DNA from: Prauserella isguenensis
GTDB lineage: Bacteria; Actinomycetota; Actinomycetes; Mycobacteriales; Pseudonocardiaceae
Direction of reading: 5' to 3'
DNA length: 64,000 bases
Assembly: GCF_014191605.1 (NCBI RefSeq)
Contig: NZ_JACHWU010000006.1
Location: forward strand, 91,918 to 155,917
Made by a program: the position numbers and the translations under genes. The notes under the pieces were generated by a model. It saw only the letters and a program-made list of their open reading frames with translations. It had not been told where the DNA came from and ran no database searches. Numbering within the stretch: the first letter of the stretch is position 1; every line of letters begins with the position of its first letter. Of this stretch, positions 52,215-61,755 are shown piece after piece.

Positions 52215-53031
52215 CCGGTGCACCTGCCACGCCGACGACACCACCGCTCGACGTCTGGAAGCCGCTCCGCACGGCAAGACCGAGGCCTGGCACGTGCTCG
52301 ACGCCGCGCCCGGCGCCACGGCGTTGTGCGGGGTCCGCGAGGGGGTCGATGTCGACCAGCTGCGCGCCGCGCTGCTCGAGCAGGACTTCGATGCGGTCAT
52401 GTGCCGGCTGCCCGTACGAGCCGGGGAGATGATGTACGTACCCGGCGGAACGCTGCAACTTCGGCCCGGACACCCTGGTCTACGAGATCGAACAGACCTC
52501 CGATGTCCAACAGCACGCGATGCGCTGGCGCATGCAAGACGGCGCGACTCTGTCCGATCAGCAGTGGCGAGCCAACATCGAGGCGCTGCTCGACGAGTGG
52601 AACCCCGCGCCACACCCGCCGTTCCGACCCGGGCTCGCCGTGCCCCTCACCGATGGGTCGTTCGGGTTGTGCTGTGCGCCGGGCCCTACTTCGCGCTCGA
52701 ACGCTGGGCGATCGCGGCGGCGAACACGGCGCGGATCGCAGTCGACACCGCCACCGTGCTGTCCAACGTCGGCGCCCCAGCCAGGCTGCACGCATGCGAC
52801 GACGCGACGGACAGCCCGAACGATCACAAGCAGACGTTGGGACGGGCGCGGACAGTGCTGCTGCCCGCCGCGATGGGATCGGTCGACATCGAGGGCCCAG
52901 CCGATGTCCTCGCCGGCTACCGACCCGACCTCAAAACCGACATCCGCGTACCACTGCACGCCGCCGGCCACTCCAGCGCAGCCATCGCAGCACTGGGAGA
53001 AGGCATCGACGACAGCGTTCATCACCTCTGA
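52215..53031 (+). pseudogene. Mannose-6-phosphate-isomerase-like gene, N-terminally truncated and frameshifted
   Basis: Pieces of a class I mannose-6-phosphate isomerase-like cupin protein lie in alternating frames. Near 52250 is APHGKTEAWHVLDAAPGA, the KTE-x-W segment of ManA. Near 52430 is MMYVPGGTLQ. From about 52470 to 52680 a second frame continues (YEIEQTSDVQQHAMRWRMQD, LPLTDG-type end), and from 52680 the first frame returns with YFALERWAI and a degenerate C-terminus to 53031. At least two frameshifts and a missing N-terminus (over 100 residues with metal ligands) make it nonfunctional. Confidence 0.7.
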
Positions 53032-53282
53032 CGCCGACCGCCTGCCCGACACCAACCAGGGCCCCGGACGCCCACTGAGGCTTTCCCAACTTGACATGGA
53101 CGTGTTGGGATGCAAGGGCTTTCGAAGTTGGTTGGTTGATCGTGCCGGGGTGGTCGGTGATGGGTATGCGTGAAGCCCGAGCAAAAGGGCCGTCGACCAA
53201 GATCATTCCGATGCCACTAGAAGCTTCGTATGAAGAAGCAGGGCGCGGCATACGTGACCCGCGACGGGACCCTCGTGACTTC

Positions 53283-53849
53283 CTAGATTGCGTTCATCTT
53301 CGCCTCGGCTACACGGTGCAGGCGATCGGCAGTGATCTTGCAGAGTTGGCCAGTGGTGGCCTCGTCGATGCCGTGGGTGATTGCGCCTTCGAGGATGAAG
53401 GTCGCGGCAGCGAATTCCGCGGTGCGGTGCTCGGCGGCCAGGGGACCGGCGAGTTGTCGCTCGAAGAGGTTCTCGAAGCTCTGATGGAAGCCGGTATGCC
53501 ACTCACGGACGGACGCCGAGACGGCGACCCTGTTATGCACCGTGGCGACCAGGTGCTTGACCGGCCGGAGCCTCTCGATCAACCAGAGAAACTGATCGGC
53601 GAGCGGCCGGTCTGCTAGCGAGGCGTGCTCGCGCAGTAGCGCTTGGAGATACCGGTCGGCGACGGCTACGAGCAGTTCGTCCTTGTCGTGGAAGTACCAG
53701 TAGAGCGTGTTCGGGGCGACACCGGCGTGCTGGGCGAGTCGGCTCATTGAGGTGGCCTCGTAGCCGTCGAGCACCAACAGTTGCGCTGCAGCGGCCAGTA
53801 GCTCGTCGCGTTTCTGCTCCTTGGGGACCGGACGGCGGTTGCGAGCCAT
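53283..53849 (-). CDS. TetR family transcriptional regulator
   Basis: A 188-residue TetR-type repressor. The helix-turn-helix is RDELLAAAAQLLVLDGYEAT, SMSRLAQHAGVAPNTLYWYF and HDKDELLVAVADRYL; the ligand domain follows. The ATG at 53849 (MARNRRPVPKEQ) is preferred over a longer frame. It is divergent from an alpha/beta hydrolase, and two 17-bp operators of the same form lie between them, so it probably represses the hydrolase and itself. Confidence 0.88.
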   Translation of the reverse strand: MARNRRPVPKEQKRDELLAAAAQLLVLDGYEATSMSRLAQHAGVAPNTLYWYFHDKDELLVAVADRYLQALLREHASLADRPLADQFLWLIERLRPVKHLVATVHNRVAVSASVREWHTGFHQSFENLFERQLAGPLAAEHRTAEFAAATFILEGAITHGIDEATTGQLCKITADRLHRVAEAKMNAI

Positions 53850-54010
53850 ACCGGCATCTTGGCAGGTATTCAAGAACACGCCAACCTGGCTTCTCTGCTT
53901 CGCGAAGGGGCGGGAGGGCCCCGCGCCGGTTTCGCGTCACGCGCGTCGCACCTTCCACGTCCGGCACTTACTGCCGCCAATACCGGGCGCAGGTGCCGAG
54001 TGGACCACTT

Positions 54011-54067
54011 CTTGACTTCCATTCAAGAGAGTCGTAACCTCGCGATCGATCTTGAATGGTAATCAAG
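54011..54067. promoter_or_regulatory. Two 17-bp operators for the TetR regulator
   Basis: CTTGA-N7-TCAAG occurs at 54011-54027 and again at 54051-54067; both have the arms intact and are centred 40 bases apart, close to four helical turns. They lie in front of the hydrolase start at 54098 and upstream of the divergent tetR gene. Confidence 0.75.
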
Positions 54068-54097
54068 AGACGGTAGGGGCCGTTGAGGAGGATGGCG

Positions 54098-55201
54098 ATG
54101 GAGACGACATCAAGGCAGAACCCGGGCGCTGCCACCGTGCGGCGCGACGTCTGGTTCGAGTCCGGTGGCCTGCAGTGCGCGGCGTGGCTATATGCCCCTG
54201 CCGAAGTGAGTGGATTGCGACCGCTGGTGGTCATGGCACACGGTCTCGGCGCGGTGCGGGAGTGGCGGCTGGACGCGTTCGCGGAGCGGTTCGCCGAGCA
54301 GGGGTGGATGGTGCTGGTGTTCGACTACCGGCACCTGGGAGCCAGCGAGGGCTCGCCTCGACAGCTGCTCGACATTGATGATCAGCTCGACGATTGGCGA
54401 GCTGCACTGGCCTACGGTCGGTCGCTGCCGGGGGTCGACACCGATAGGATCGCGGTGTGGGGAACCTCGTTCGGCGGGGGACACGCGCTGCGGATTGCGA
54501 GTGAAGACCATCAGCTGGCCGCCGTGGTGGCCCAGTGCCCGTTCACCGACGGTCCGGCTTCGCTGTTCTCACGCCTCCGCAGCTCACCGTTGAGCATGCT
54601 GTGGCTCGTCGCTGCCGGGGTGCTCGACGCCGTGGGGTCCTTGTTCGGCGCGAAGCCGGTGCTCGCTCCGGTGGTGGGCGTGTGGTGGATGCCCGCCTAC
54701 CTCGTGTCGCCGACCGCGATCGCCGCCGCCTCGCGGCTGCTACCCCCGGGAACCCGGCTCTCCCCCCGGACTTCCGCGGCCGTGACCAAGATGTCGTCGC
54801 TGGGGAGGGGTCTATCGAAGAACATCGAGACCGGTGACGATTCCTTCCGGCCTGCCGCCACAGGGGTCGGTCGCGACACCCTCTGGGGCGTCCTCAAAGG
54901 GACCGACGGCGGGGCCGACAGCGCCAACGGGGTCGCGGCCCGGTTGGCGCTGCGGCTACCGCTGTACCGGCCGGGAAAGGACCTGCCGAAAATCACCGCG
55001 CCCACTCTGCTGTGCGTGTGCGAGGACGACAGGGCCGCACCCGCCGACACCACATCCCGGCTCGCCGCCGGGCAGGACCACGTCCAGGTCGGCCGCTACG
55101 AGGGCGACCACTTCGACATCTACGTGGGCGACCTATTCGAGCGCGCGGTACGAGACCAGACCGCCTTCCTGGCAACGCAGTTCGGCCCGAGCACGCGGTG
55201 A
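54098..55201 (+). CDS. Alpha/beta hydrolase, dienelactone-hydrolase-like
   Basis: A 367-residue hydrolase. The early oxyanion strand is LVVMAHGLGAVREWRLDAFA; the nucleophile elbow is VWGTSFGGGH with serine in GTSFGG; the late aspartate is in CVCEDDRAAPAD and the histidine in YEGDHFDIYVG. A long insert between residues 150 and 290 forms a lid. The substrate, perhaps an ester or lactone, is unknown. The ATG at 54098 follows GAGGAGG at the right spacing; two earlier in-frame codons are less likely. Regulation by the TetR protein at 53283 is expected. Confidence 0.85.
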   Translation: METTSRQNPGAATVRRDVWFESGGLQCAAWLYAPAEVSGLRPLVVMAHGLGAVREWRLDAFAERFAEQGWMVLVFDYRHLGASEGSPRQLLDIDDQLDDWRAALAYGRSLPGVDTDRIAVWGTSFGGGHALRIASEDHQLAAVVAQCPFTDGPASLFSRLRSSPLSMLWLVAAGVLDAVGSLFGAKPVLAPVVGVWWMPAYLVSPTAIAAASRLLPPGTRLSPRTSAAVTKMSSLGRGLSKNIETGDDSFRPAATGVGRDTLWGVLKGTDGGADSANGVAARLALRLPLYRPGKDLPKITAPTLLCVCEDDRAAPADTTSRLAAGQDHVQVGRYEGDHFDIYVGDLFERAVRDQTAFLATQFGPSTR

Positions 55202-55228
55202 GCAGGTGCCCGCGCACACTACGATCGG

Positions 55229-55345
55229 CGACGCGCCGCCAGTGACCATCACAACGCCGCCCTGCGCAACCTCGCCGACAAGCTGCTCGGCCGCCTCTGG
55301 TGGTGCCTCGCTCATGACCCACCCTGGGACGACGGCACCGCCTGA
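55229..55345 (+). mobile_element. IS110-family transposase C-terminal fragment
   Basis: The frame ending at 55345 encodes RAASDHHNAALRNLADKLLG and RLWWCLAHD, the characteristic end of IS110/IS116/IS902 transposases (HNAALR and the LLGRLWW run). Only about 38 residues remain; the rest of the element and its start are absent. It lies 28 bases after the hydrolase gene and just before the IS3 remnant, so two insertions met here. Confidence 0.75.
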
Positions 55346-55393
55346 CCACCACCCACAAAGACCCCGAAGCCGGCCACTGGGGACAACTGACCC

Positions 55394-55915
55394 GTGTGGG
55401 ATGTCTACGTCTACACCTGGTCGGGGTGGGTCTACGTCGCGTTCGTCATCGATGCCTACGCTCGGTGCATCCTCGGCTGGCGCACCAGTACCAGCATGAC
55501 TACCGGTCTTGTGTTGGATGCGATCGAGCAGGCCATCTGGACCAGAAACCGGTACGGCACAACGGATTTGGCAGGACTCGTGCAACACACCGACGCCGGC
55601 AGCCAGTACACATCGATCACCTACACCGAACGCCTCGCCGCCGCCGGCATCGACGCCTCCATCGGAACCGTCGGCGACAGCTACGACAACGCGCTCGCCG
55701 AAACGATCAACGGCCTCTACAAGACCGAACTGATCAAACCCCGCAAACCATGGCGCACCGTCGAACAGGTCGAACTCGCCACCGCCGAATGGGTCGACTG
55801 GTTCAATCACCGACGCCTCTACGAGCACTGTGGTGACCTCCCACCAGCCGAGCTCGAAGCAGCCCACTACGCTCACCAACATCCTCAGCAACCAGCTGAG
55901 CTGTCACACCAATAA
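55394..55915 (+). mobile_element. IS3-family transposase OrfB, 5'-truncated
   Basis: About 173 residues of the DDE integrase domain remain: YTWSGWVYVAFVIDAYARCI with the first aspartate region, LVQHTDAGSQYTSITYTERL with the second aspartate and DNALAETINGLYKTELI with the glutamate, ending in WVDWFNHRRLYEHCGDLPPA. The N-terminal half of OrfB and all of OrfA are missing; the frame opens abruptly after the IS110 fragment. The right terminal repeat follows at 55917, so the 3' part is intact and the left side was lost. Confidence 0.9.
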
Positions 55916-55916
55916 G

Positions 55917-55941
55917 TCTCCGGACATCCCGAGGCGGTTCA
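55917..55941. repeat. Right terminal inverted repeat of the IS3 element
   Basis: TCTCCGGACATCCCGAGGCG and the next five bases GTTCA stand directly after the OrfB stop; read on the other strand this begins TGAACCGCC, a typical IS3-family end. No matching left end was found in the preceding 700 bases. Confidence 0.7.
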
Positions 55942-56035
55942 ACCACCCAACACCGACCAGTGCGAGTCACACCAGTCCCACCAGCCACGACACCTTAAGG
56001 GACTAGAACACCGAAACAGGTCCTGACCAGCAAAA

Positions 56036-56066
56036 GCCCTCCCGACCAGACACTGGTCGGGAGGGC
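56036..56066. terminator. Perfect 14-bp hairpin upstream of HTH copy 2
   Basis: GCCCTCCCGACCAG at 56036-56049 pairs perfectly with CTGGTCGGGAGGGC at 56053-56066 around ACA. It could end transcription coming from the IS3 remnant. A comparable hairpin precedes copy 1. Confidence 0.65.
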
Positions 56067-56114
56067 TGCTCTACGTTCAAAAGTGCTGGTCAAAGCACCA
56101 AAATCGAACCTCTG

Positions 56115-56567
56115 GTGGAGGTTGGGGGAGCTTACTCGAACACAAAAGCCCAGGTCAGCGCACTGGAAACACTGCGAAAGGAGCTGCCGGACCTGACTGC
56201 ACCGTCCCAACCGACACCAAAGCGGGCAAAGCCCGGCCGCACCCGGCGACTCCGCGACGACCAGGTGCAGCAACTGATCGAGGGCTACAAGTCCGGCTCC
56301 ACCGTCTACGAGCTGGGTGATCAGTTCGGTATCGAGCGCCGCACCGTCAGCGCGATCCTGCACCGCCACGATATCCCGATGCGCCGCCGCGGCCTGACCA
56401 CCGAGCAGATCGACGACGCCGTCCGGCTCTACAACCAGGGATGGTCGCTGACCCGCATCGCCGCACGCATGGACGTCGCCGCCGGCACCGTCCGCCAACG
56501 CCTGCACGAACGCGGCGTCCCGATCCGCGACACCCACGGACAGCCCCGGGCAGGTGAAGCCCGATGA
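56115..56567 (+). CDS. HTH protein related to resolvase DNA-binding regions, copy 2
   Basis: A 150-residue paralogue of the protein at 51697: same [10 protein letters not shown] start, [33 protein letters not shown] and the second unit [20 protein letters not shown]. It probably binds DNA as part of a mobile element's control region. Its stop overlaps the DUF2637 gene (ATGA), an arrangement known from actinobacterial integrative elements. The conserved 5' sequence GGAGGTTGxGGGAGCTTACT in both copies extends into the coding part. Confidence 0.72.
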   Translation: MEVGGAYSNTKAQVSALETLRKELPDLTAPSQPTPKRAKPGRTRRLRDDQVQQLIEGYKSGSTVYELGDQFGIERRTVSAILHRHDIPMRRRGLTTEQIDDAVRLYNQGWSLTRIAARMDVAAGTVRQRLHERGVPIRDTHGQPRAGEAR

Positions 56568-57364
56568 CCAGCACGCCATCCACACCGAGCCCCACCCCCG
56601 ATCGATCACTGCATCTACAGTGCGCCTGCACCCTCCTGGTGGCCGCGGGCGCCGCCTACGTCTCCTACCGGCACGGCCGCGACTTCGCCCTGCGCTTCGG
56701 CGCCGACGAAACCACCGCCACCCTCTGGCCACTCATCGTCGACGGACTCTTGACGATGGCCACCATCGAACTCTGGAAAACCGGCCACCGCCACCGCGCC
56801 ACCGGGCAGTGGAAAGCATGGCTTTCCTTCGCCCTCGGCATCGGGCTATCGCTATGCGCCAACATCGCCTCCGCACCCGAACTGAACACCTTCTCCATCG
56901 CCGTAGCCGCCTGCCCACCACTAGCGCTACTGCTGTCAGTCGAACTACTCAACCAGGCACTCAAACGGCGCCACGCCGAGACGACGAGTGGGACTGTTCC
57001 CGAGTCCGACGAGAGCGCATCAGCGCAGCCGCACTCGACGGACTCGGGCGAAGCCAGCACGTCACCAGAGGTGCCCGAAGAGGCCGACGATGTGCCAGCG
57101 CTGCGCACGGTCGTGAACAACGTGCCCGGTCACAGCGCCAACACCACCGACGCAGACTCAGAGGTACCGCACGGTGAGGACGATGATCCGCTGCGCGAGG
57201 AGGCATACCGCCTCGACGCCGAACACTGGAACCTCTACCAACGTCCGATCTCCGCCGACACCCTCCGCCGAAAACTCAGCATCGGCTCGAAACGAGCCCG
57301 CACCCTCACCCGCCACATCCGCCAACACCGCCAACCCGGAGCCGTGCTGGCGGCAGTGGAATGA
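56564..57364 (+). CDS. DUF2637 membrane protein of integrative-element type
   Basis: A 266-residue protein whose first 130 residues hold four membrane segments ([73 protein letters not shown]), the pattern of DUF2637 proteins encoded by actinobacterial integrative and conjugative elements. A charged linker leads to a C-terminal helical part ([19 protein letters not shown]) that may bind DNA. Its role, perhaps in transfer between hyphae, is not proven. Coupled by ATGA to the HTH gene; no replication or transfer gene is nearby, so the element is incomplete. Confidence 0.75.
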   Translation: MTSTPSTPSPTPDRSLHLQCACTLLVAAGAAYVSYRHGRDFALRFGADETTATLWPLIVDGLLTMATIELWKTGHRHRATGQWKAWLSFALGIGLSLCANIASAPELNTFSIAVAACPPLALLLSVELLNQALKRRHAETTSGTVPESDESASAQPHSTDSGEASTSPEVPEEADDVPALRTVVNNVPGHSANTTDADSEVPHGEDDDPLREEAYRLDAEHWNLYQRPISADTLRRKLSIGSKRARTLTRHIRQHRQPGAVLAAVE

Positions 57365-57508
57365 ACACCCGAACCGCAGCAGCTGTCGAACCTCGGCAGC
57401 CCGCCGTCCTCTTACCTCACGTTGGGTGAGTCCTAGAAGCCAGGCGTTGGACTGCGGGTGACAAGTGCCACGGCCCGTCCTCATCGATAGTTCGGTAATT
57501 TGCTACGT

Positions 57509-58171
57509 ATGTCCAGCTTCATCCCCTCCTCTCCTGAAGACGCGTTCGCTGTCTTGGTGGAGGGCAACGAGCGCTTCGTGCACGGCGACCGGTTGCACCC
57601 GAACCAGGACGCGGACCGCAGATCCGCCCTGACGCCGGGTCAACGTCCCTTCGCTGTGCTCTTCGGGTGTTCGGATTCCCGCCTCGCGGCCGAGATCATC
57701 TTCGACCGCGGTCTGGGCGATCTCTTTGTCGTACGTACGGCTGGCCATGTGTCAGGGCCGGAGGTTCTAGGAAGCATCGAATACGGGGTGAGCGTGCTAG
57801 GGGCGCCACTGGTAGTGGTGCTCGGGCATGACTCGTGCGGAGCTGTCACGGCAGCCGCTGAGGCTCACCGTGACGGTGTCGCGCCAGCCGGTTACCTGGG
57901 GGATGTCGTGGAGCGAGTGACGCCGAGTGTGCTGTCTGGACGTGCGGCTGGCCTGACCGAGATCAATCAGTTTGTGGATGAGCACATCCGGCGGACCGTC
58001 GACTATCTGGTGGGGCGCTCCACCCTGCTCGCGGCCGAGGTCGAAGCCGGCCGTTGTGCGATCGCGGGCCTGTCGTACCGGCTGGCCGAGGGCACGGCGG
58101 GACTGGTGGCAAGCCGCGGGCTTCCAACGGAAGACGGAACCGCCTTTCCGTCCGAGCGACGGGATCAGTGA
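57509..58171 (+). CDS. Beta-class carbonic anhydrase
   Basis: A 220-residue enzyme that interconverts CO2 and bicarbonate. Zinc ligands and the catalytic dyad are all present: FGCSDSRLAAE with C54, D56 and R58, and GHDSCGAV with H107 and C110. Length is usual for the family. The ATG at 57509 has no ribosome site just before it, so translation may be leaderless or weakly initiated. A malic-enzyme-like protein follows 84 bases later, and PEP carboxykinase lies 2 kb further on the other strand, a grouping that suggests a role in supplying bicarbonate to C3/C4 interconversion. Confidence 0.93.
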   Translation: MSSFIPSSPEDAFAVLVEGNERFVHGDRLHPNQDADRRSALTPGQRPFAVLFGCSDSRLAAEIIFDRGLGDLFVVRTAGHVSGPEVLGSIEYGVSVLGAPLVVVLGHDSCGAVTAAAEAHRDGVAPAGYLGDVVERVTPSVLSGRAAGLTEINQFVDEHIRRTVDYLVGRSTLLAAEVEAGRCAIAGLSYRLAEGTAGLVASRGLPTEDGTAFPSERRDQ

Positions 58172-58254
58172 CCTACTGACCTGTCCGTGGCAAAGGACAA
58201 CTGCACACGACGGTGGCGGGATCGATCAGCCTCCACAAGTGCGAGAGTGAAACG

Positions 58255-59088
58255 GTGACCACCGACCAGTCCAACGGCCTCGCTATGCCCGTCGCCGTGG
58301 TCAGTGACGGGAGCGGCTTGGCCGAACCCGTGGGATTCGAGCTGGACTCGGTGCTACGCGGGTACGCCAGGTTGCTTCGGCAACTCGGAGGGCCAAGGGC
58401 CTGCGACATCCTGCTGAATGCTTACGACGCCCATGAGCTTGTTGATGGTTTGCGCGCCTTGCCTGCGGAGGTCCGGGCGGTCTACCTCGTACACACGGAC
58501 GCTTCGCGACTGGCGACCGTTCAGCGAAACTTGGGAGGCGGGTCCGGGGGACGCCTTGTGATCGCTGATCAGGACGTCACTGCAATGGCCCTGTGCGCAA
58601 AGTTGTTGACAATCCTGACGCGCAGAGGACGCGCGACTGCTACCAGTCAAGTCGTCCTCGCCGAAGGCAGCACCCTGCCCAACCTCGGCCCCTTGCTCAT
58701 GGCTGTCCAGATCTTTGACATCGCGTTCTGGAAGGAAGCAGATGCCCCAATTTTTCCACTAGAACGCGTTTCTCAGGACGCCGATGCCGTTATCGACCTG
58801 CGAACCGAGCAGCATGATGACCTCCGCGCGCTAGGCGAAACCGGACCTGCGATCCTCACCCCCAAAGACAAAGATTTCGTCGGCTCCATCGGGGCCTTGC
58901 CTGGACTGCTCAACGTCGCCTTGGACTCGCCCATAACAAGGATCGATATCGACGTGTACGCCGCAGTGGCTCAAGCTCTGTGTACGATGACTCCACCAGA
59001 CCAGGATTTCCCCGGTATAGATCCCGCCCTGACGGACAGTATTGAATGGACCGTTCGCCAGGCGGTGCGACATCCACGTGGCACATGA
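58255..59088 (+). CDS. Malic-enzyme-like NAD(P)-binding protein without recognisable catalytic motifs, copy A
   Basis: A 277-residue protein related to the C-terminal two thirds of malic enzyme. It keeps VAVVSDGSGLAE (malic enzyme VVSDGS), VIADQDVTAMALCAKLLTIL where malic enzymes have a D-x-Q-H-G-T-A run, and IGALPGLLNVALDSP where they have FPGIFRGAL. The catalytic tyrosine region (YTPGVA), the catalytic lysine and the acidic metal site are not recognisable, so enzyme activity is doubtful. GTG at 58255 is chosen; a GTG at 58213 is possible. A second relative lies at 62176, facing PEP carboxykinase from the other side. Confidence 0.65.
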   Translation: MTTDQSNGLAMPVAVVSDGSGLAEPVGFELDSVLRGYARLLRQLGGPRACDILLNAYDAHELVDGLRALPAEVRAVYLVHTDASRLATVQRNLGGGSGGRLVIADQDVTAMALCAKLLTILTRRGRATATSQVVLAEGSTLPNLGPLLMAVQIFDIAFWKEADAPIFPLERVSQDADAVIDLRTEQHDDLRALGETGPAILTPKDKDFVGSIGALPGLLNVALDSPITRIDIDVYAAVAQALCTMTPPDQDFPGIDPALTDSIEWTVRQAVRHPRGT

Positions 59089-59146
59089 GAAGCGCCTCGA
59101 ACCAAGGGCTGATAAATCCCAAGGAGAGGTAAAGACACTTATCGCA

Positions 59147-59167
59147 CTAAGTTGTCATGACAATTAG
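59147..59167. terminator. Palindrome between convergent genes
   Basis: CTAAGTTGTCA and TGACAATTAG form a near-perfect palindrome with TTGTCATGACAA at its centre, overlapping the stop codon of the DUF5313 gene. Position between two converging stops suits a terminator; an operator role cannot be excluded. Confidence 0.45.
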
Positions 59168-59601
59168 GGGCGGTCTTGTCGCCATCTCGCGCGGTATCGC
59201 GCCGCTGCAGCCTCGTCGATTTGACTACGCACTCTTGACCCGTGTCCTGGCGGGAACCCGTAATTCGCAAGCCGATTGTCAACACTGTCCGTTGCGCTGG
59301 TCAGTGAAATTCTGACGACGACCAGAATCCCGAGCAGGAGTGAGCCGGCAGCAAGTGGCCAATTACCGCCAAGCACGCCTAGCGTAACGAACAGCGCGAT
59401 GGCGATTGGAGCGATCTGCACGAGGCTGCGGATCAGGACACGCAGCAGCCATGTTGTACATGTTCCGTCGTGGAGAATCCATTTGCTGTACCTCGCTGGC
59501 AGCCTGCCTCCATACTGGTAGTACAGCCACAGCGCAGGATTTGGACGTCGCCGACCTCCCTCGCCTACAGACTGGCTGGCAGATTCAAGATCTTGGCACA
59601 T
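59164..59601 (-). CDS. DUF5313 membrane protein
   Basis: A 145-residue protein with the DUF5313 signatures RRPNPALWLYYQYGGRLPAR, YSKWILHDGTCTTWLLRVLI and two membrane segments (IAPIAIALFVTLGVLGG and PLAAGSLLLGILVVVRI). These proteins occur in Pseudonocardiaceae and relatives and have no known function. The start is set at the ATG at 59601, but a shorter form starting near the RPNP motif is possible. Its location between the carbonic anhydrase pair and pckG may be incidental. Confidence 0.75.
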   Translation of the reverse strand: MCQDLESASQSVGEGGRRRPNPALWLYYQYGGRLPARYSKWILHDGTCTTWLLRVLIRSLVQIAPIAIALFVTLGVLGGNWPLAAGSLLLGILVVVRISLTSATDSVDNRLANYGFPPGHGSRVRSQIDEAAAARYRARWRQDRP

Positions 59602-59940
59602 AGATTCGGTCCATCAATGCGAGGTCAGCGTAAGCGTGTGTTGGGCACCCTCACCTTGCCATCTAGCGATGGCGGAGCGCGGCATCCGCAAAGCCGCTCG
59701 GCTCAAAGCCAGTGGATCCATCGAAGATCACCAACGAGTGGTCCCGAACGTCCATTTTGCGAACGTTCCAGGCTGGTCGGCGCCGAGCGATGCCCAGTGG
59801 GCTGTCGCACTGGACAGCCCACTGGACTTTCCGTGCCCGCTTTGGGGAGTCGGATGTAGTCACCACGACTCCCTCGACTGAGCAGTCATTGCCAAACCTC
59901 AGCGTGCCGCTTGGCAGTACCGCGAGCCGACCTGTGGCGC
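59602..59940. other. Intergenic region downstream of pckG
   Basis: No gene is supported in these 339 bases. It contains the hairpin listed at 59795-59824. Frames here have mixed composition and no ribosome sites. It must also hold the promoter of the DUF5313 gene, for which no clear box was seen. Confidence 0.5.
59795..59824 (-). terminator. pckG terminator hairpin
   Basis: CAGTGGGCTGTC pairs perfectly with GACAGCCCACTG around GCACTG, 117 bases beyond the pckG stop. A second copy of the stem sequence GGGCTGTC does not occur nearby. No U-tract follows. Confidence 0.55.
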
Positions 59941-61755
59941 CTATCCGAGGCGGTGTTTGAGGGCGTTCAGCTCGTCGCCCAAGGGCATTGGCAGCGAGTT
60001 GCTGATCTTGGCGAACCACTCTTCGATCAGCGGGATCTCGGCCTTCCATTCCTCGACGTCCACGTTGAGCGCTGTTTCGACGTCCTCACGCGGGGTGTCT
60101 AGGCCCGACAGGTCGATCTGATCGGCTGAGGGCACCCTGCCAATGGCGGTGTCCTCGGCTGTGGCGTTGCCTTCGATGCGATTAATGATCCACTTCAGCA
60201 CGCGGCAGTTCTCGCTGAAACCAGGCCACACGATCTTTTTTCCCGACTCGTCGCGGCGGAACCAGTTGACGTAGTAGATCCGCGGCAGTTTCGAGGTGTC
60301 CGCCGTCTCGCCGATGTGCAGCCAGTGCTGCAGGTAGTCGCCGACGTTGTAGCCGATGAACGGCAGCATGGCCATCGGGTCACGTCGCACCACACCAACC
60401 TGGCCGGTGGCCGCTGCCGTAGTCTCAGACGACATGGTGGCGCCCATGAATACGCCGTGCTGCCAGTCGAACGCCTCGTTCACCAGCGGCACCGTCGTCT
60501 TGCGGCGGCCACCGAAGAGGATCGCCGAGATCGGCACGCCCTTCGGGTCGTCCCACTCCGGTGCAAGGATCGGGCACTGCGACATCGGCGTGCAGTAGCG
60601 GGAGTTCGGGTGTGCCGCGGGCTCCTCAGAGTCCGGGGTCCAGTCCCGTTGCTTCCAGTCGGTCAGGTGCGCGGGCGGGGTTCCCATGCCTTCCCACCAG
60701 ACGTCGTTGTCGTCGGTGAGGGCGACGTTGGTGAACAGCGTGTTGCCCTGCTCGATGGTGCGCATCGCGGTCGGGTTGGTGTGGTAGTCCGTGCCGGGGG
60801 CGACGCCGAAGAACCCGGCCTCGGGGTTGACCGCGTAAAGGCGACCGTCCTCGCCGAAGCGCATCCACGCGATGTCGTCACCGAGCGTTTCGACCTTCCA
60901 GCCCGGGATCGTCGGTTGCAGCATCGCCAGGTTCGTCTTGCCGCACGAGGACGGGAACGCGGCGGCGACGTAGTGGACCTTGTCCTCCGGCGAGGTCAGC
61001 TTGAGGATGAGCATGTGCTCGGCGAGCCAGCCCTCGTCGCGGGCCATGACCGACGCGATGCGCAGCGAGTAGCACTTCTTGCCCAGCAGCGCGTTACCGC
61101 CGTAACCGGAGCCGAAGCTCCAGATCATCCGCTCCTCGGGGAAGTGGGTGATGTACTTGGTGTCGTTGCACGGCCAGGCCACGTCCTGCTGGCCCGGCTC
61201 CAGCGGAACACCTACCGAGTGCAGCGCTGGGACGAACTCCGCGTCGGCGCCGAAGCGCTCCAAGACCTTCGAGCCCATCCGCGTCATGATGTGCATCGAA
61301 ACCACGACGTACTCGGAATCGGTGATCTCCACGCCCAGTTTCGGCGGCTCGGCGTCCACCGGGCCCATGCAGAACGGGACGACATACATCGTGCGGCCAC
61401 GCATGGCGCCCCGGTAGAGCTCCCGCATGATCATCTTCATGTCGACCGGGTGCATCCAGTTGTTGGTGACACCCGCGTCTTCCGGCTTCTCCGAGCAAAT
61501 GTAGGTCGAGCCTTCGACCCGTGCGACGTCGCTGGGGTCGGACACGGCCCAGAAGGAGTTCGGCTTCTTCTCCAGACGAGTGAACGTGCCGGCCTCAACG
61601 AGCTGGTCCGTGAGTCGCTGCCACTCTTCCTGCGAACCGTCGCACCACACGACCTGGTCGGGTGTGGTCAGCTCGGCGACCTCGCGCACCCACGACAGCA
61701 GACGCTCGTGCGTGGTCGGTGCCTGGTCGAGACCGGGGATAGTCGCTGCGGTCAT
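59941..61755 (-). CDS. pckG: GTP-dependent phosphoenolpyruvate carboxykinase
   Basis: A 604-residue enzyme that converts oxaloacetate and GTP to PEP and CO2, or the reverse. Key motifs: [20 protein letters not shown] (metal-binding lysine), the P-loop FPSSCGKTN (267-275) with the hyper-reactive cysteine C271, [20 protein letters not shown] with the kinase-2 aspartates, and [20 protein letters not shown]. The ATG at 61755 follows GAGGAGCGG. Full length and no damage. Its neighbours, a carbonic anhydrase and two malic-enzyme-like proteins, are unusual for pckG and suggest linked control of PEP, oxaloacetate, malate and bicarbonate. Confidence 0.96.
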   Translation of the reverse strand: MTAATIPGLDQAPTTHERLLSWVREVAELTTPDQVVWCDGSQEEWQRLTDQLVEAGTFTRLEKKPNSFWAVSDPSDVARVEGSTYICSEKPEDAGVTNNWMHPVDMKMIMRELYRGAMRGRTMYVVPFCMGPVDAEPPKLGVEITDSEYVVVSMHIMTRMGSKVLERFGADAEFVPALHSVGVPLEPGQQDVAWPCNDTKYITHFPEERMIWSFGSGYGGNALLGKKCYSLRIASVMARDEGWLAEHMLILKLTSPEDKVHYVAAAFPSSCGKTNLAMLQPTIPGWKVETLGDDIAWMRFGEDGRLYAVNPEAGFFGVAPGTDYHTNPTAMRTIEQGNTLFTNVALTDDNDVWWEGMGTPPAHLTDWKQRDWTPDSEEPAAHPNSRYCTPMSQCPILAPEWDDPKGVPISAILFGGRRKTTVPLVNEAFDWQHGVFMGATMSSETTAAATGQVGVVRRDPMAMLPFIGYNVGDYLQHWLHIGETADTSKLPRIYYVNWFRRDESGKKIVWPGFSENCRVLKWIINRIEGNATAEDTAIGRVPSADQIDLSGLDTPREDVETALNVDVEEWKAEIPLIEEWFAKISNSLPMPLGDELNALKHRLG

